A stretch of 64,000 bases of DNA. It comes from Blautia_A ammoniilytica. Lineage in GTDB: Bacteria; Bacillota; Clostridia; Lachnospirales; Lachnospiraceae. The stretch covers positions 19,458 through 83,457 of the forward strand of contig NZ_JAOQJL010000015.1 in NCBI RefSeq assembly GCF_025566965.1. Direction: 5' to 3'. Under the pieces are notes generated by a model, which was not told the DNA's origin, did not search any database, and was given only the letters and a program-made list of their open reading frames with translations. Of the stretch, positions 1-7,728 are shown one piece after another (position 1 is the first letter of the stretch; each line of letters opens with the position of its first letter). The translations under genes and the position numbers were made by a program.

Positions 1-2
1 AG

Positions 3-929
3 ATTGGAGCTTTTTTAAAGCAATGTCGTAAAGAAAAGAATCTTACACAAGAGCAGCTTGCTGAAAAGTTTGGAGTATCTGCAAGAACAGTTTCCAGATG
101 GGAGACAGGAATAAATATGCCAGATCTCAGTATACTTGTTCAACTTGCTGAGTATTACGATGTTGAGATGAGAGAGCTCCTGGATGGAGAAAGGAGCCAG
201 ACTATGAATAAAGAGATGAAAGAAACATTGGACAAAGTTGCGGTGTATGAAGAATGGGTGAAACAAAAAGCATTAAAGGCTGGAAATCTTGCATTTGCAT
301 CAATGTTTGTGATTAGTGTGTTAGCGATTATTATTCAGATGTTATTAACGGTGGATATTCGCTTGGTTTTAGGAGAGACAGCAACTGCTTTAGTAGGAGG
401 AATCCTGTATGCCTCTATTATGGTGTATAATGGAATATGGGATAAATGTTTGCCAAAAAGTGCTACTATATGGCGAGATTTTCTCACCAGTGTGATATGT
501 GCAGGAATTTTTACAGTCATCTATGGCATATGTTTATTTAGAATGGGAGCTACAGAAACACAGGTAACACGATTAGCATTGGGATTTCTGATTGGTATTA
601 CTATTGTGGCGTTTATTGCTCTTAGGCTCTTGACATTTATTAATCGAAAAAGAAACCAGAATTCGTCAAATGTTCAGGAGAAAAAGGAAACTTCTCTATC
701 TAAGGCAGAATGGACAAAAATTTATAATGCACAGAATATAGTAGAGACAGAACAACTTGTAGAAATGTTAAAGCAAAATGGAATAGCAGCTTTTTCTCAG
801 GAAGCAGGTGCGAATGTTGCAATGCATGGGGCACCAGGATTTGGAATATATGGTGTGGATATATTTGTGAAAACCGATGATGCAGAGAAGGCAGTACAGT
901 TGATCAAGGAGATTAATAACCAAGAATGA
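3..929 (+). CDS. XRE-family regulator with membrane and DUF2007 domains (5' end outside window)
   Basis: The reading frame is open from base 3 and enters the window already inside a helix-turn-helix: residues like LTQEQLAEKFGVSARTVSRW are the XRE/Cro fold, so the true start lies upstream. After the DNA-binding domain come four or so hydrophobic segments (about bases 285-640). The C-terminal ~70 residues (from about 710) match the DUF2007 'putative signal transducing protein' fold, with GAPGFGIYGVDIFV near the end. The protein is therefore a membrane-anchored DNA-binding regulator; its target and signal are not evident. An internal ATG at 117 would lose the helix-turn-helix and is not the start. 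It may belong to a mobile element that ends at the tuf fragment at 1452. Confidence 0.8.
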   Translation: MGAFLKQCRKEKNLTQEQLAEKFGVSARTVSRWETGINMPDLSILVQLAEYYDVEMRELLDGERSQTMNKEMKETLDKVAVYEEWVKQKALKAGNLAFASMFVISVLAIIIQMLLTVDIRLVLGETATALVGGILYASIMVYNGIWDKCLPKSATIWRDFLTSVICAGIFTVIYGICLFRMGATETQVTRLALGFLIGITIVAFIALRLLTFINRKRNQNSSNVQEKKETSLSKAEWTKIYNAQNIVETEQLVEMLKQNGIAAFSQEAGANVAMHGAPGFGIYGVDIFVKTDDAEKAVQLIKEINNQE

Positions 930-938
930 AGAAAATTT

Positions 939-967
939 TTGACATTTTCACACATGCGTGCTAATAT
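939..967 (+). promoter_or_regulatory. Sigma-A promoter of the antisense RNA
   Basis: TTGACA (939-944), a 17-nt spacer and TAATAT (962-967) form a near-consensus vegetative promoter. It lies just after the regulator gene and reads toward the small toxin gene on the opposite strand. Confidence 0.75.
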
Positions 968-973
968 GATTAT

Positions 974-1064
974 AGAAAAAGAGTGCTACCGATAGACGGT
1001 TAGTCCACATACTTAATTGATTAAAAATAACCGTTCAGTTTGCGAGGCTGGGGCGGTTATTTTT
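974..1064 (+). ncRNA. Candidate antitoxin RNA of a type I toxin-antitoxin pair
   Basis: A transcript from the 939-967 promoter would begin near 974 and end at the inverted repeat AAAAATAACCG (1025 on) ... CGGTTATTTTT (to ~1064), a bidirectional terminator. It would be about 90 nt, has no convincing ORF, and its 3' end overlaps the 3' end of the convergent toxin ORF (1057-1155). This tail-to-tail overlap is the architecture of type I systems such as TxpA/RatA. The function is inferred from layout. Confidence 0.55.
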
Positions 1065-1155
1065 GTGTCTTGTTATTATCTTTGCCGAATGTGTATCCGG
1101 CACAAAAGCAGGTGATGCCGAAGCTCACGACTGCAATAAAGTCCACAATACTCAT
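1057..1155 (-). CDS. Small holin-like type I toxin candidate (32 aa)
   Basis: This 32-codon ORF starts MSIVDFIAVVSF and is a single hydrophobic segment followed by a charged tail ending KDNNKTQK. A strong GGAGG lies about 9 nt before the ATG at 1155. The size and layout fit the 'putative holin-like toxin' peptides of Firmicutes, membrane-acting toxins of type I systems. Its own promoter is at 1270-1298 and gives a ~110-nt leader with a hairpin (CAGAGGG...CCCTCTG) ahead of the ribosome site. The stop codon sits inside the terminator stem shared with the opposing RNA. It could also be a non-toxic membrane peptide. Confidence 0.55.
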   Translation of the reverse strand: MSIVDFIAVVSFGITCFCAGYTFGKDNNKTQK

Positions 1156-1269
1156 TGGCTTAGCCCTCCTTTCCAGTGGATTCTCTTTCGAGTTTCTATG
1201 TAATCAGAGGGTCACAGTCCCTCTGCTGAAGGACTAACCGCCTACCGTTATGATAGCACCCATGTTTCG

Positions 1270-1298
1270 ATTATAACAGTCAAGGTGGGAATCTGCAA
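1270..1298 (-). promoter_or_regulatory. Sigma-A promoter of the small toxin gene
   Basis: Read on the minus strand: TTGCAG (1298-1293), a 17-nt spacer, then TATAAT (1275-1270) preceded by an extended -10 TGT. Transcription would start near 1263 and leave a long structured leader before the toxin start at 1155. Confidence 0.7.
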
Positions 1299-1451
1299 CC
1301 GGAAAGTTGACAGCTCATGAAAATCTGGCTGTGATACCGTTTTGATACTAAAAAATGAAGAGAACAGAAATATAGCGTAGAAATCCTATAACACAGGACA
1401 ATAAAGACACGAAAATCACAGAAAATAATGAGATTTTAAGAACCTCACAAA

Positions 1452-1505
1452 CGTGAAGGTGGACGTACTGTAGGATCAGGACGTGTTGCTACAGTTATCG
1501 AATAA
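1452..1505 (+). pseudogene. tuf: Fragment of the 3' end of tuf (EF-Tu)
   Basis: These 54 bases translate to REGGRTVGSGRVATVIE followed by a TAA stop, which is the invariant C-terminus of elongation factor Tu. The expected preceding residues are absent: upstream the frame has stops and no EF-Tu similarity. This is a bare 3' fragment, not a gene. It may be a copy of an attachment site made when an element integrated into the 3' end of tuf, in which case the material to its left would be element DNA. Confidence 0.75.
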
Positions 1506-1572
1506 TTTTAGCATAACATCTTAATTATATAAATAGAGTACCGCAAGGTACATTGTGTCCAAACGTAAGATA

Positions 1573-1597
1573 CCCCGGAACCGTAAGGTTTCCGGGG
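1573..1597 (+). terminator. Hairpin, probable tuf-side terminator
   Basis: CCCCGGAACC, loop GTAA, GGTTTCCGGGG make a strong stem with one bulge. The insertion sequence begins 1-2 bases after it, so any following T-run has been displaced. Confidence 0.6.
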
Positions 1598-1598
1598 T

Positions 1599-3201
1599 CA
1601 GACTGTAGACAAAGCCCTGCTTTTGCAGGGTTTTGCTATTGTTGGAACCGCTTTTCTGATATAATAAATATCAGAAGGGCGGTGTTTTTTATGATGACGA
1701 AAAATACAGATAAAAAAAGAGAACAAATGATGATGTTTTCCATGGATGACATGGTACCTCAAAACCATATGCTGCGATTGATTGATAAAGCAATCAATTG
1801 GAACTTTATTTATGATCTGGTTGAAGAAAAATACTGTCCGGATAACGGCCGTCCCAGTATGGATCCCGTCATGCTGATAAAGATACCATTCATTCAGTAT
1901 CTCTATGAGATAAAAAGCATGCGTCAGACCATGAAAGAGATCGAGGTAAACGTTGCATACCGCTGGTTTCTCGGACTAGACATGTTAGATCCAGTACCTC
2001 ATTTCTCTACATTTGGAAAGAATTATACCCGCCGTTTCAAAGATACAGACCTTTTTGAGCAGATCTTTTCAAAGATTCTGGAAGATTGTATGAAATATAA
2101 GCTTGTAAATACAGAACAGATCTTCGTGGATGCAACACATGTAAAAGCCTGTGCAAACAGTAAAAAAATGCGTAAGCGGGTTGCACACGAACAGGCTCAC
2201 TGGTATGAAGAGGAATTAAATAAAGAGATTGAAAAAGACCGTCTGGCACATGGAAAAAAGCCATTAAAGAAAAAAGATGATAACCAGCCACCTGCATCCG
2301 GTGGAACCGGAAATGATAAGGATTCTATATCTGAAGAACTTCCTGAAGATGTGAAAACCCAAAAATGCAGCATCAGCGATCCGGAAAGTGGATGGTTTCG
2401 AAAGGGTGAACATAAACACGTTTTTGCATATGCAGTAGAAACTGCCTGTGATAAACATGGCTGGATCCTTGGATATACAGTACATCCTGGTAATGAGCAT
2501 GACAGTCGTACTTTTAAAGCATTATACGATAAGATATCTAAACTGAATCCGCAGATGGTAGTTGCAGATGCAGGATATAAAACTCCGGCAATCGCCCATC
2601 GGCTGTTGGAAGATGGAATTCAACCACTTTTTCCGTATACCCGTCCCAAGACCAAAGAAGGCTTTTTCGGAAAACACGAATTCGCATATGATGAATACTA
2701 TGATTGTTATATATGTCCGGGAGCACATATATTGACATACAGTACAACAAACAGAAGTGGATATAAAGAGTATAAAAGCTGCGGTGAACATTGTGCTGAA
2801 TGCCAATGTCTTTCAAAATGCACAGAAAGTAAGGATCATGTAAAACTGATCACACGTCATGTATGGGAAGAATATATGGAAGTGGTAGAAGACATTCGGC
2901 ACACGATCGGAAACAGACAGATCTACCAGTTAAGAAAAGAAACCATAGAGCGGATCTTCGGTACAGCGAAAGAACAGCATGGATTTCGATATACACAGTA
3001 TGTAGGAAAAGCACGGATGGAAATGAAAGCCGGGCTTACCTTTGCATGCATGAATCTGAAAAAACTGGCAAAGATCCTGGAAAAACGAGGTTGGAACACA
3101 GCCAGATTTTTGTTGATTTTGAAGAAAATAAAAAGAAAAGAAGTTTTAAAAGAAAAATGGTGCTGGGCATAACACCCAACACCAAGTTTGTCTACAGTCT
3201 G
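1599..3201. mobile_element. IS1182-like insertion sequence
   Basis: The element is bounded by perfect 15-bp inverted repeats, CAGACTGTAGACAAA at 1599-1613 and its reverse complement at 3187-3201, giving 1603 bp. It carries one full-length transposase gene. No obvious target duplication is visible. Both outer flanks are hairpins (1573-1597 and 3202-3223), so the element lies precisely between two terminators. Confidence 0.85.
1691..3172 (+). CDS. IS1182-family transposase
   Basis: DDE-type transposase of the IS1182 group, which moves the IS by cutting and joining DNA at its inverted repeats. The N-terminal DUF772-like domain is seen in NGRPSMDPVMLIK and in the YRWFLGLD region. The central catalytic part contains FVDATHVKA and a later VADAGYKTP (Asp residues), followed by RKETIERIFGTAKEQHG, which supplies the conserved Glu of the C-terminal DDE domain. 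The start is placed at 1691 (MMTKNTDKKREQ), after an AGAAGGGCGG-like site inside the IS. A longer frame reaching 1553 would begin outside the left inverted repeat and is rejected. The gene looks intact (493 aa). Confidence 0.9.
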   Translation: MMTKNTDKKREQMMMFSMDDMVPQNHMLRLIDKAINWNFIYDLVEEKYCPDNGRPSMDPVMLIKIPFIQYLYEIKSMRQTMKEIEVNVAYRWFLGLDMLDPVPHFSTFGKNYTRRFKDTDLFEQIFSKILEDCMKYKLVNTEQIFVDATHVKACANSKKMRKRVAHEQAHWYEEELNKEIEKDRLAHGKKPLKKKDDNQPPASGGTGNDKDSISEELPEDVKTQKCSISDPESGWFRKGEHKHVFAYAVETACDKHGWILGYTVHPGNEHDSRTFKALYDKISKLNPQMVVADAGYKTPAIAHRLLEDGIQPLFPYTRPKTKEGFFGKHEFAYDEYYDCYICPGAHILTYSTTNRSGYKEYKSCGEHCAECQCLSKCTESKDHVKLITRHVWEEYMEVVEDIRHTIGNRQIYQLRKETIERIFGTAKEQHGFRYTQYVGKARMEMKAGLTFACMNLKKLAKILEKRGWNTARFLLILKKIKRKEVLKEKWCWA

Positions 3202-3223
3202 AAGCACCTCATCTGAGGTGCTT
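3202..3223 (-). terminator. tRNA-Gln terminator hairpin
   Basis: On the minus strand AAGCACCTC-AGA(T)-GAGGTGCTT follows the tRNA by about 7 nt. The T-run expected after it is replaced by the end of the insertion sequence. Confidence 0.6.
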
Positions 3224-3230
3224 TACTTAG

Positions 3231-3302
3231 CAGGGCTACAAGGATTCGAACCTTGAAATGACGGAGTCAGAGTCCGTTGCCTTACCGTTTGGCGATAGCC
3301 CT
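3231..3302 (-). tRNA. tRNA-Gln (anticodon CTG)
   Basis: Complete cloverleaf of 72 nt without an encoded CCA. The acceptor pairs AGGGCTA with TAGCCCT, the anticodon stem is ACGGA/TCCGT with loop CTCTGAC, and the T loop is GTTCGAATC-like with a perfect CAAGG/CCTTG stem. The anticodon CTG reads CAG codons. It has its own promoter at 3345-3373. Confidence 0.93.
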
Positions 3303-3344
3303 AAATTCTCTTTCGCAATACGCTTCTCGCTTGCGACAAGTGGT

Positions 3345-3373
3345 ATTATATAATACTCCTCACAGAAATGCAA
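3345..3373 (-). promoter_or_regulatory. Promoter of tRNA-Gln
   Basis: Minus strand TTGCAT (3373-3368), 17-nt spacer, TATAAT (3350-3345). The ~40-nt leader before the tRNA contains a CTTGTCGCAAG stem-loop. Confidence 0.75.
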
Positions 3374-3465
3374 GCCCTTTTTTTATATTTTTTTATTTTT
3401 TTTAATATTTTTCAAATACCTTTTTTTAATATTTTTACATCAAACCTTTATCTTTTATCCGAATG

Positions 3466-3474
3466 TGATATAAT
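3466..3474 (+). promoter_or_regulatory. Extended -10 promoter upstream of pncB
   Basis: TGA-TATAAT at 3466-3474 is an extended -10; the -35 is poor. Transcription from here would pass through the 181-bp repeat (3485-3665) before reaching pncB, so the repeat may form part of the pncB leader. Confidence 0.5.
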
Positions 3475-3484
3475 GTGAGCACTT

Positions 3485-3665
3485 AGTATATCAGCTGGGA
3501 GATGACTCCCACCTCTATAGGTGGTGAGAAACAAGCTAGTATCAGTGGTGGGAGTCAATCCCCCAGCTGATATAGCCTCCGGCAGGATTGCAGAGGTGCG
3601 CAGTAGAAGTATGTCATGCAATTGCATGACGCGCACCTCGCAGCAAGAATGCCGAGGCATTCTTG
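3485..3665 (+). repeat. 181-bp structured dispersed repeat, copy A
   Basis: The sequence from AGTATATCAGCTGGG to GAGGCATTCTTG recurs nearly identically in inverted orientation at 59419-59599. The first half is a long imperfect inverted repeat (TATATCAGCTGGGAG ... CCCCCAGCTGATATA). The second half nests GAGGTGCGC...GCGCACCTC around TGTCATGCAATTGCATGACG and ends with AAGAATGCC-GAGGCATTCTT. It carries no ORF. It looks like a non-autonomous MITE- or PATE-like element or a folded RNA element. Confidence 0.8.
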
Positions 3666-3776
3666 TTACGTAGCTGTTCAGTATTCTCACAGTTATGATG
3701 AGACTTCCTACTGAAAAGTTACAGGCTTATATTACCATAGCGATACGGAAATTTATAATGAATGAGGAGAAAACAC

Positions 3777-5243
3777 ATGAGAGCAAATAATCTGACTCTG
3801 CTAACGGATCTTTATGAACTTACCATGATGCAGGGTTATTTTAAAAATCCGACGGATCAGACCGTAGTTTTTGACATGTTTTACAGAGACAATCCCTGTG
3901 GCGGCGCATTCGCTATCTGTGCCGGTCTGGAGCAGATGATCGAATACATCGAAAATCTTCACTTTACAAAAGAGGATATTGATTATCTTCGCAACCTTCA
4001 CCTTTTTGAAGAGGATTTTCTTGAATATCTGAGTAATTTTCATTTTACAGGTGATATCTATGCCATCCCCGAGGGAACTGTGATCTTCCCCAGAGAACCT
4101 ATGGTAAAAGTTATTGCGCCTATTATGGAAGCCCAGCTTGTGGAAACAGCGATTCTGAACATCATCAACCACCAGAGTCTGATCGCAACAAAAGCAGCCC
4201 GTGTATGCTATGCAGCCAAAGGCGATGGCATTATGGAATTTGGTCTTCGTCGTGCCCAGGGACCGGATGCTGGTATCTTTGGTGCCCGTGCTGCTGTGAT
4301 CGGAGGCTGTATCGGTACTTCCTGTGTTCTTACAGGACAGATGTTTGATGTACCTGTGCTTGGCACCCATGCCCATTCCTGGATCATGAGCTTTCCAGAT
4401 GAATATACTGCATTTAAGACCTATGCAAAACTTTACCCCAATGCCTGCATCCTTCTGGTGGACACCTATGATGTGCTGAAGTCCGGTGTTCCCAATGCCA
4501 TCCGTGTATTTGAAGAGATGCGTGAAGAAGGCATTCCGCTTACCAGATACGGTATCCGTATTGACAGCGGAGATCTGGCTTATCTGTCCAAAGAAGCATA
4601 CAAGATGCTTGCTGCTGCCGGCTTTGACGATGCCACCATCTCTGCTTCCAGCGACTTGGACGAATACCTGATCGAAAGCCTGAAAGCCCAGGATGCAAAG
4701 ATCAATTCCTGGGGCGTTGGCACACGACTGATCACTGCTAATGACAATCCTGCCTTTGGAGGCGTATATAAATTATCTGCTGTCAGGGATCCGGAGACAC
4801 AGGAATTTATTCCCAAGATCAAATTGTCTGAGAATACAGCAAAAGTGACAAACCCAGGCAACAAAACCGTTTATCGTATCTACAGCAAATCCACAGGCAA
4901 GATCAAAGCAGACCTGATCTGTCTGGCAGACGAGAAGCTGGATGAAAATGATACCATGATCATTTTCGATCCGGTAGATACCTGGAAAAAGACAAAAGTG
5001 CTTGGCGGTACCTACCAGCTTCGTGAGCTTCTGGTTCCTGTGATCCGCGAGGGACGCCGCGTGTACACTTCTCCATCTGTGATGGAACTGCGGGATATCT
5101 GTCTGAAAGAACAGGAAACCTTATGGGATGAATCCAGACGTTTTGTAAATCCTCAGAAGGTTTATGTAGACCTTTCTCCAAAGCTGTATACCATGAAGAA
5201 AGAATTGATCGAAGAAATGAGCCAGAAGGATCTGGATTTTTAA
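3777..5243 (+). CDS. pncB: Nicotinate phosphoribosyltransferase
   Basis: Makes nicotinate mononucleotide from nicotinate and PRPP, the first step of NAD salvage (Preiss-Handler pathway), in the cytosol. The 488-aa product begins MRANNLTLLTDLYELTMMQG, the family's standard N-terminus. It has the EFGLRRAQGPD motif with the phosphorylated-His region nearby (THAHSW) and the phosphate-binding YGIRIDSGDL. The start at 3777 is preferred over an in-frame ATG at 3762 because the GAGGAG ribosome site (3765-3770) overlaps the earlier start. A strong terminator follows at 5256. It stands alone, transcribed through the repeat copy A. Confidence 0.93.
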   Translation: MRANNLTLLTDLYELTMMQGYFKNPTDQTVVFDMFYRDNPCGGAFAICAGLEQMIEYIENLHFTKEDIDYLRNLHLFEEDFLEYLSNFHFTGDIYAIPEGTVIFPREPMVKVIAPIMEAQLVETAILNIINHQSLIATKAARVCYAAKGDGIMEFGLRRAQGPDAGIFGARAAVIGGCIGTSCVLTGQMFDVPVLGTHAHSWIMSFPDEYTAFKTYAKLYPNACILLVDTYDVLKSGVPNAIRVFEEMREEGIPLTRYGIRIDSGDLAYLSKEAYKMLAAAGFDDATISASSDLDEYLIESLKAQDAKINSWGVGTRLITANDNPAFGGVYKLSAVRDPETQEFIPKIKLSENTAKVTNPGNKTVYRIYSKSTGKIKADLICLADEKLDENDTMIIFDPVDTWKKTKVLGGTYQLRELLVPVIREGRRVYTSPSVMELRDICLKEQETLWDESRRFVNPQKVYVDLSPKLYTMKKELIEEMSQKDLDF

Positions 5244-5255
5244 AAAACAGGAATA

Positions 5256-5304
5256 CCCCCTTCCCTTTTTGCATAAACATAAAAGGGAAAGGGGGCTTTT
5301 TATT
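5256..5304 (+). terminator. pncB terminator
   Basis: CCCCCTTCCCTTTT ... AAAAGGGAAAGGGGG followed by CTTTTTATT: a 14-15 bp stem with a U-tract directly after pncB. The distal arm AAAGGGGG also serves as the ribosome site of the next gene, so read-through transcripts would have that site occluded. Confidence 0.85.
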
Positions 5305-5853
5305 ATGCGTTATGATTCTTACACCCGTCTGATCAATGGAAAACATCCTCTTCCCGAGGGGTACGTCCCCAAGCAGCTTACAGATATCGGACTGCCCTTT
5401 CAGGCATCCTCCCAGGATTCCAGGCGTCTTCTTGAGATCCGTACTGCCCAGGCTGCACTTCGCCTGTTTCAAAGTGCCCAAAGAGATGGGTTGAACCTTT
5501 ATGGTATTTCCGGATACCGTTCCTACCAGTGTCAGAAACAGCTGTATGGACAGAATCCTTATGTTGCTGCCCCTGGTACAAGCGAACATCAAAGTGGCCT
5601 TGCCCTGGATGTTTCCTGCGCAGAAGCAGGCTTTGCTCTCACTGAGGAATTTGCCTTTACCAGCGAAGGATCATGGCTATCCAGAAATGCTTCTCTTTTT
5701 GGGTTCATCATCCGCTATCCCAAAGGAAAAGAAAACATTACTGGTTTTCCCTGGGAGCCTTGGCACATCCGCTACGTTACCCGGGCACTTTCCAATTACC
5801 TGGCCCTTACCGGTCAAACGCTTGAAGAATACTATGCCCTTCGTCCCTTCTGA
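5305..5853 (+). CDS. VanY-type D-alanyl-D-alanine carboxypeptidase (peptidase M15B)
   Basis: A 182-aa zinc peptidase of the M15B/VanY family that trims D-Ala from peptidoglycan stem peptides. The zinc site is visible as SEHQSGLALD (SxHxxGxAxD, near residue 92) and EPWHIRY (ExxH, near residue 152). The GYRSYQCQ segment is also family-typical. No signal peptide or membrane anchor is seen from ATG 5305 (MRYDSYTRLINGKHPLP), which is unusual for a wall enzyme. An upstream ATG at 5269 lies in the terminator loop and is unlikely. The terminator-embedded ribosome site suggests low or regulated expression. Confidence 0.8.
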   Translation: MRYDSYTRLINGKHPLPEGYVPKQLTDIGLPFQASSQDSRRLLEIRTAQAALRLFQSAQRDGLNLYGISGYRSYQCQKQLYGQNPYVAAPGTSEHQSGLALDVSCAEAGFALTEEFAFTSEGSWLSRNASLFGFIIRYPKGKENITGFPWEPWHIRYVTRALSNYLALTGQTLEEYYALRPF

Positions 5854-5855
5854 TC

Positions 5856-6404
5856 CTACTGCTCCATCTGCCTTCCCAGAAAACCGGCAGCGGTCTGAAC
5901 CAGAAGCTTTTCACTGTTTCCTATGGTTTCCCTGTCATTTTTCCCGATCAGGATCACACTTCCTATGGCATCTCCGGAGCTTATAATCGGCTGTATGATC
6001 TGCGCCAGGGAGTTTTTCACCTGTTCTGTAGTAATGGCCACTTTCTTTCTGTCCTGTGCTCCGGACAGTTTCATTTCCCGTGCAAAGATCACTTCTTCCA
6101 ATTCACTGCTGATCTCTTTTCCTACATACTCTTTGCTTCCCTGGCCTGCTGCCGCTATCACCTGGTCGTGATCTGTAATACAGGAAACCATTCCCGTTGT
6201 CTGCGACAGTACTTCTGCATATTCTTTTGCAAAGGTACTCAGCTCCCCTATTGGTGAATATTTTTTCAGGATAATTTCACCTTCCCTGTCTGTATAAATT
6301 TCCAAAGGCGTACCTTCTTTGATCCGTAATGTCCGCCTGATCTCCTTTGGGATCACAACCCTGCCTAGATCATCGATCCTGCGGACAATTCCTGTAGCTT
6401 TCAT
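5856..6404 (-). CDS. spoVT: Stage V sporulation protein T
   Basis: A 182-aa DNA-binding regulator that tunes sigma-G-dependent forespore genes and spore germination behaviour. The N-terminal AbrB-like swapped-hairpin domain is MKATGIVRRIDDLGRVVIPK, almost identical across SpoVT proteins. Residues ~55-180 form the GAF-like domain (SQTTGMVSCITDHDQVIAAAG). The length matches the family (~178-182 aa). A promoter of sigma-G type lies upstream (6458-6486), as expected since spoVT is sigma-G controlled in Bacillus. It converges with the VanY-like gene with only 2 bases between stops. Confidence 0.95.
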   Translation of the reverse strand: MKATGIVRRIDDLGRVVIPKEIRRTLRIKEGTPLEIYTDREGEIILKKYSPIGELSTFAKEYAEVLSQTTGMVSCITDHDQVIAAAGQGSKEYVGKEISSELEEVIFAREMKLSGAQDRKKVAITTEQVKNSLAQIIQPIISSGDAIGSVILIGKNDRETIGNSEKLLVQTAAGFLGRQMEQ

Positions 6405-6457
6405 ATAAAAAATCCCTCCTGCTTCTTACATACTTTCCATAATTTGTGCTGTATGGA

Positions 6458-6486
6458 TAGTATGCGAAAAACAAGAGGAATTATGC
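6458..6486 (-). promoter_or_regulatory. Sigma-G-type forespore promoter of spoVT
   Basis: Minus strand GCATA (6486-6482), 17-nt spacer, CATACTA (6464-6458). This fits the known sigma-F/sigma-G pattern (GMATA-like -35, CATNNTA -10) and is placed about 55 nt before the spoVT start. The rest of the 6405-6678 gap is A/T-rich with several CAAATCACA-like repeats and no ORF. Confidence 0.6.
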
Positions 6487-6678
6487 GTCAAAATCACAGC
6501 TTACCAAAATCATAACCTAAAAATCACAATTTACGAAAGTCTTATCAAATCACATCAAATCACAGTCTGCAAAAGTCTTTGCACTTTGCTTCTTTTTGCA
6601 TTAAAATAAAAAGGAACAACAAAGCATATAGATTTATGCCTCACATCTCTAGTATCGAACTTAAGGAGCATTATAAAT

Positions 6679-7728
6679 ATGAATACAAATTTATCATTTG
6701 CATGCGACTATATGGAGGGTTGCCATCCGGTGATTCTTGAAAAGCTTACAGAAACAAATCTGATCAAAACTCCAGGATACGGACTGGACGATTATACACG
6801 TTCTGCCTGTGAAAAGATCAAATCAGCCTGCTGGAAACCGGAGGCACAGGTTTTCCTTCTTACCGGCGGCACACAAACAAATGCCACCGTGATCTCTGCA
6901 ATTCTTAAAAGCTATCAGGGCGTAGTTTCTGCCAGCACAGGACATATTGCCACACATGAAGCCGGAGCAATAGAAGCCTGCGGTCACAAGGTTCTTACTC
7001 TTCCTTCCCATAACGGGAAGATTGATGCAGCAGAATTATCCCGGTTTCTCGTGGATTACGATCAGGATGCGAACCATGACCATATAGTTATGCCTGGAAT
7101 GGTTTATATCTCCCATCCCACAGAATATGGCACATTATATTCCCACTCAGAACTTGAAGAGATCAGCCGGATCTGCCGCCAGCACCATATTCCTCTGTAC
7201 CTGGACGGAGCCAGACTGGCTTATGCACTTGCCTGCCCCCAAAACGACCTGTCATTGCAAGACCTTGCAGCCCTTTGTGATGTATTTTATATTGGCGGCA
7301 CCAAATGCGGTGCTTTATTTGGTGAGGCAGTCGTGATCACTGTTCCCGGACTGATTCCTCATTTCTTTACCATTATCAAACAGCATGGTGCCCTGCTGGC
7401 CAAAGGCAGGCTGTTAGGTATTCAGTTTGATACTTTGTTTACCAACCATCTTTACGAGCATATCGGGAAGTCTGCCATTTCGGCAGCCGATCAGATCCGG
7501 GACATGTTGAAGAGCAATGGATTTCAGCTTTGTTATGATTCTCCCACCAATCAGATTTTCTGCATTATAGATAATTCTGTAATGGATCGTCTCCTGTCCC
7601 AGGTTGAATGCAGTTTCTGGGAAAAATATGATGATTCCCATACCGTGATCCGTTTCGTAACAAGCTGGGCAACCACTCAGGAGGATGTTCAGAGACTGGG
7701 AACTGTTTTGTCTTTTTGTTTTTCCTGA
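6679..7728 (+). CDS. ltaE: Low-specificity threonine aldolase
   Basis: PLP-dependent fold-type I enzyme cleaving threonine or allo-threonine to glycine and acetaldehyde. The 349-aa product begins MNTNLSFACDYMEGCHP. It has the cofactor-stacking region TGGTQTN near residue 61, the Asp-containing YLDGARLAYAL (about 174-184), and the Schiff-base lysine in YIGGTKCGALF (about 207). Length fits the family. An AAGGAG site precedes the ATG. It is monocistronic, and its last 40 bases overlap the end of the convergent gene at 7689-8078. Confidence 0.9.
   Translation: MNTNLSFACDYMEGCHPVILEKLTETNLIKTPGYGLDDYTRSACEKIKSACWKPEAQVFLLTGGTQTNATVISAILKSYQGVVSASTGHIATHEAGAIEACGHKVLTLPSHNGKIDAAELSRFLVDYDQDANHDHIVMPGMVYISHPTEYGTLYSHSELEEISRICRQHHIPLYLDGARLAYALACPQNDLSLQDLAALCDVFYIGGTKCGALFGEAVVITVPGLIPHFFTIIKQHGALLAKGRLLGIQFDTLFTNHLYEHIGKSAISAADQIRDMLKSNGFQLCYDSPTNQIFCIIDNSVMDRLLSQVECSFWEKYDDSHTVIRFVTSWATTQEDVQRLGTVLSFCFS

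Noticed and set aside
1553..1690. Transposase reading frame extended upstream to 1553
   Set aside because: This extension crosses the left inverted repeat of the insertion sequence and a hairpin; no ribosome site is present. The start at 1691 lies inside the element.
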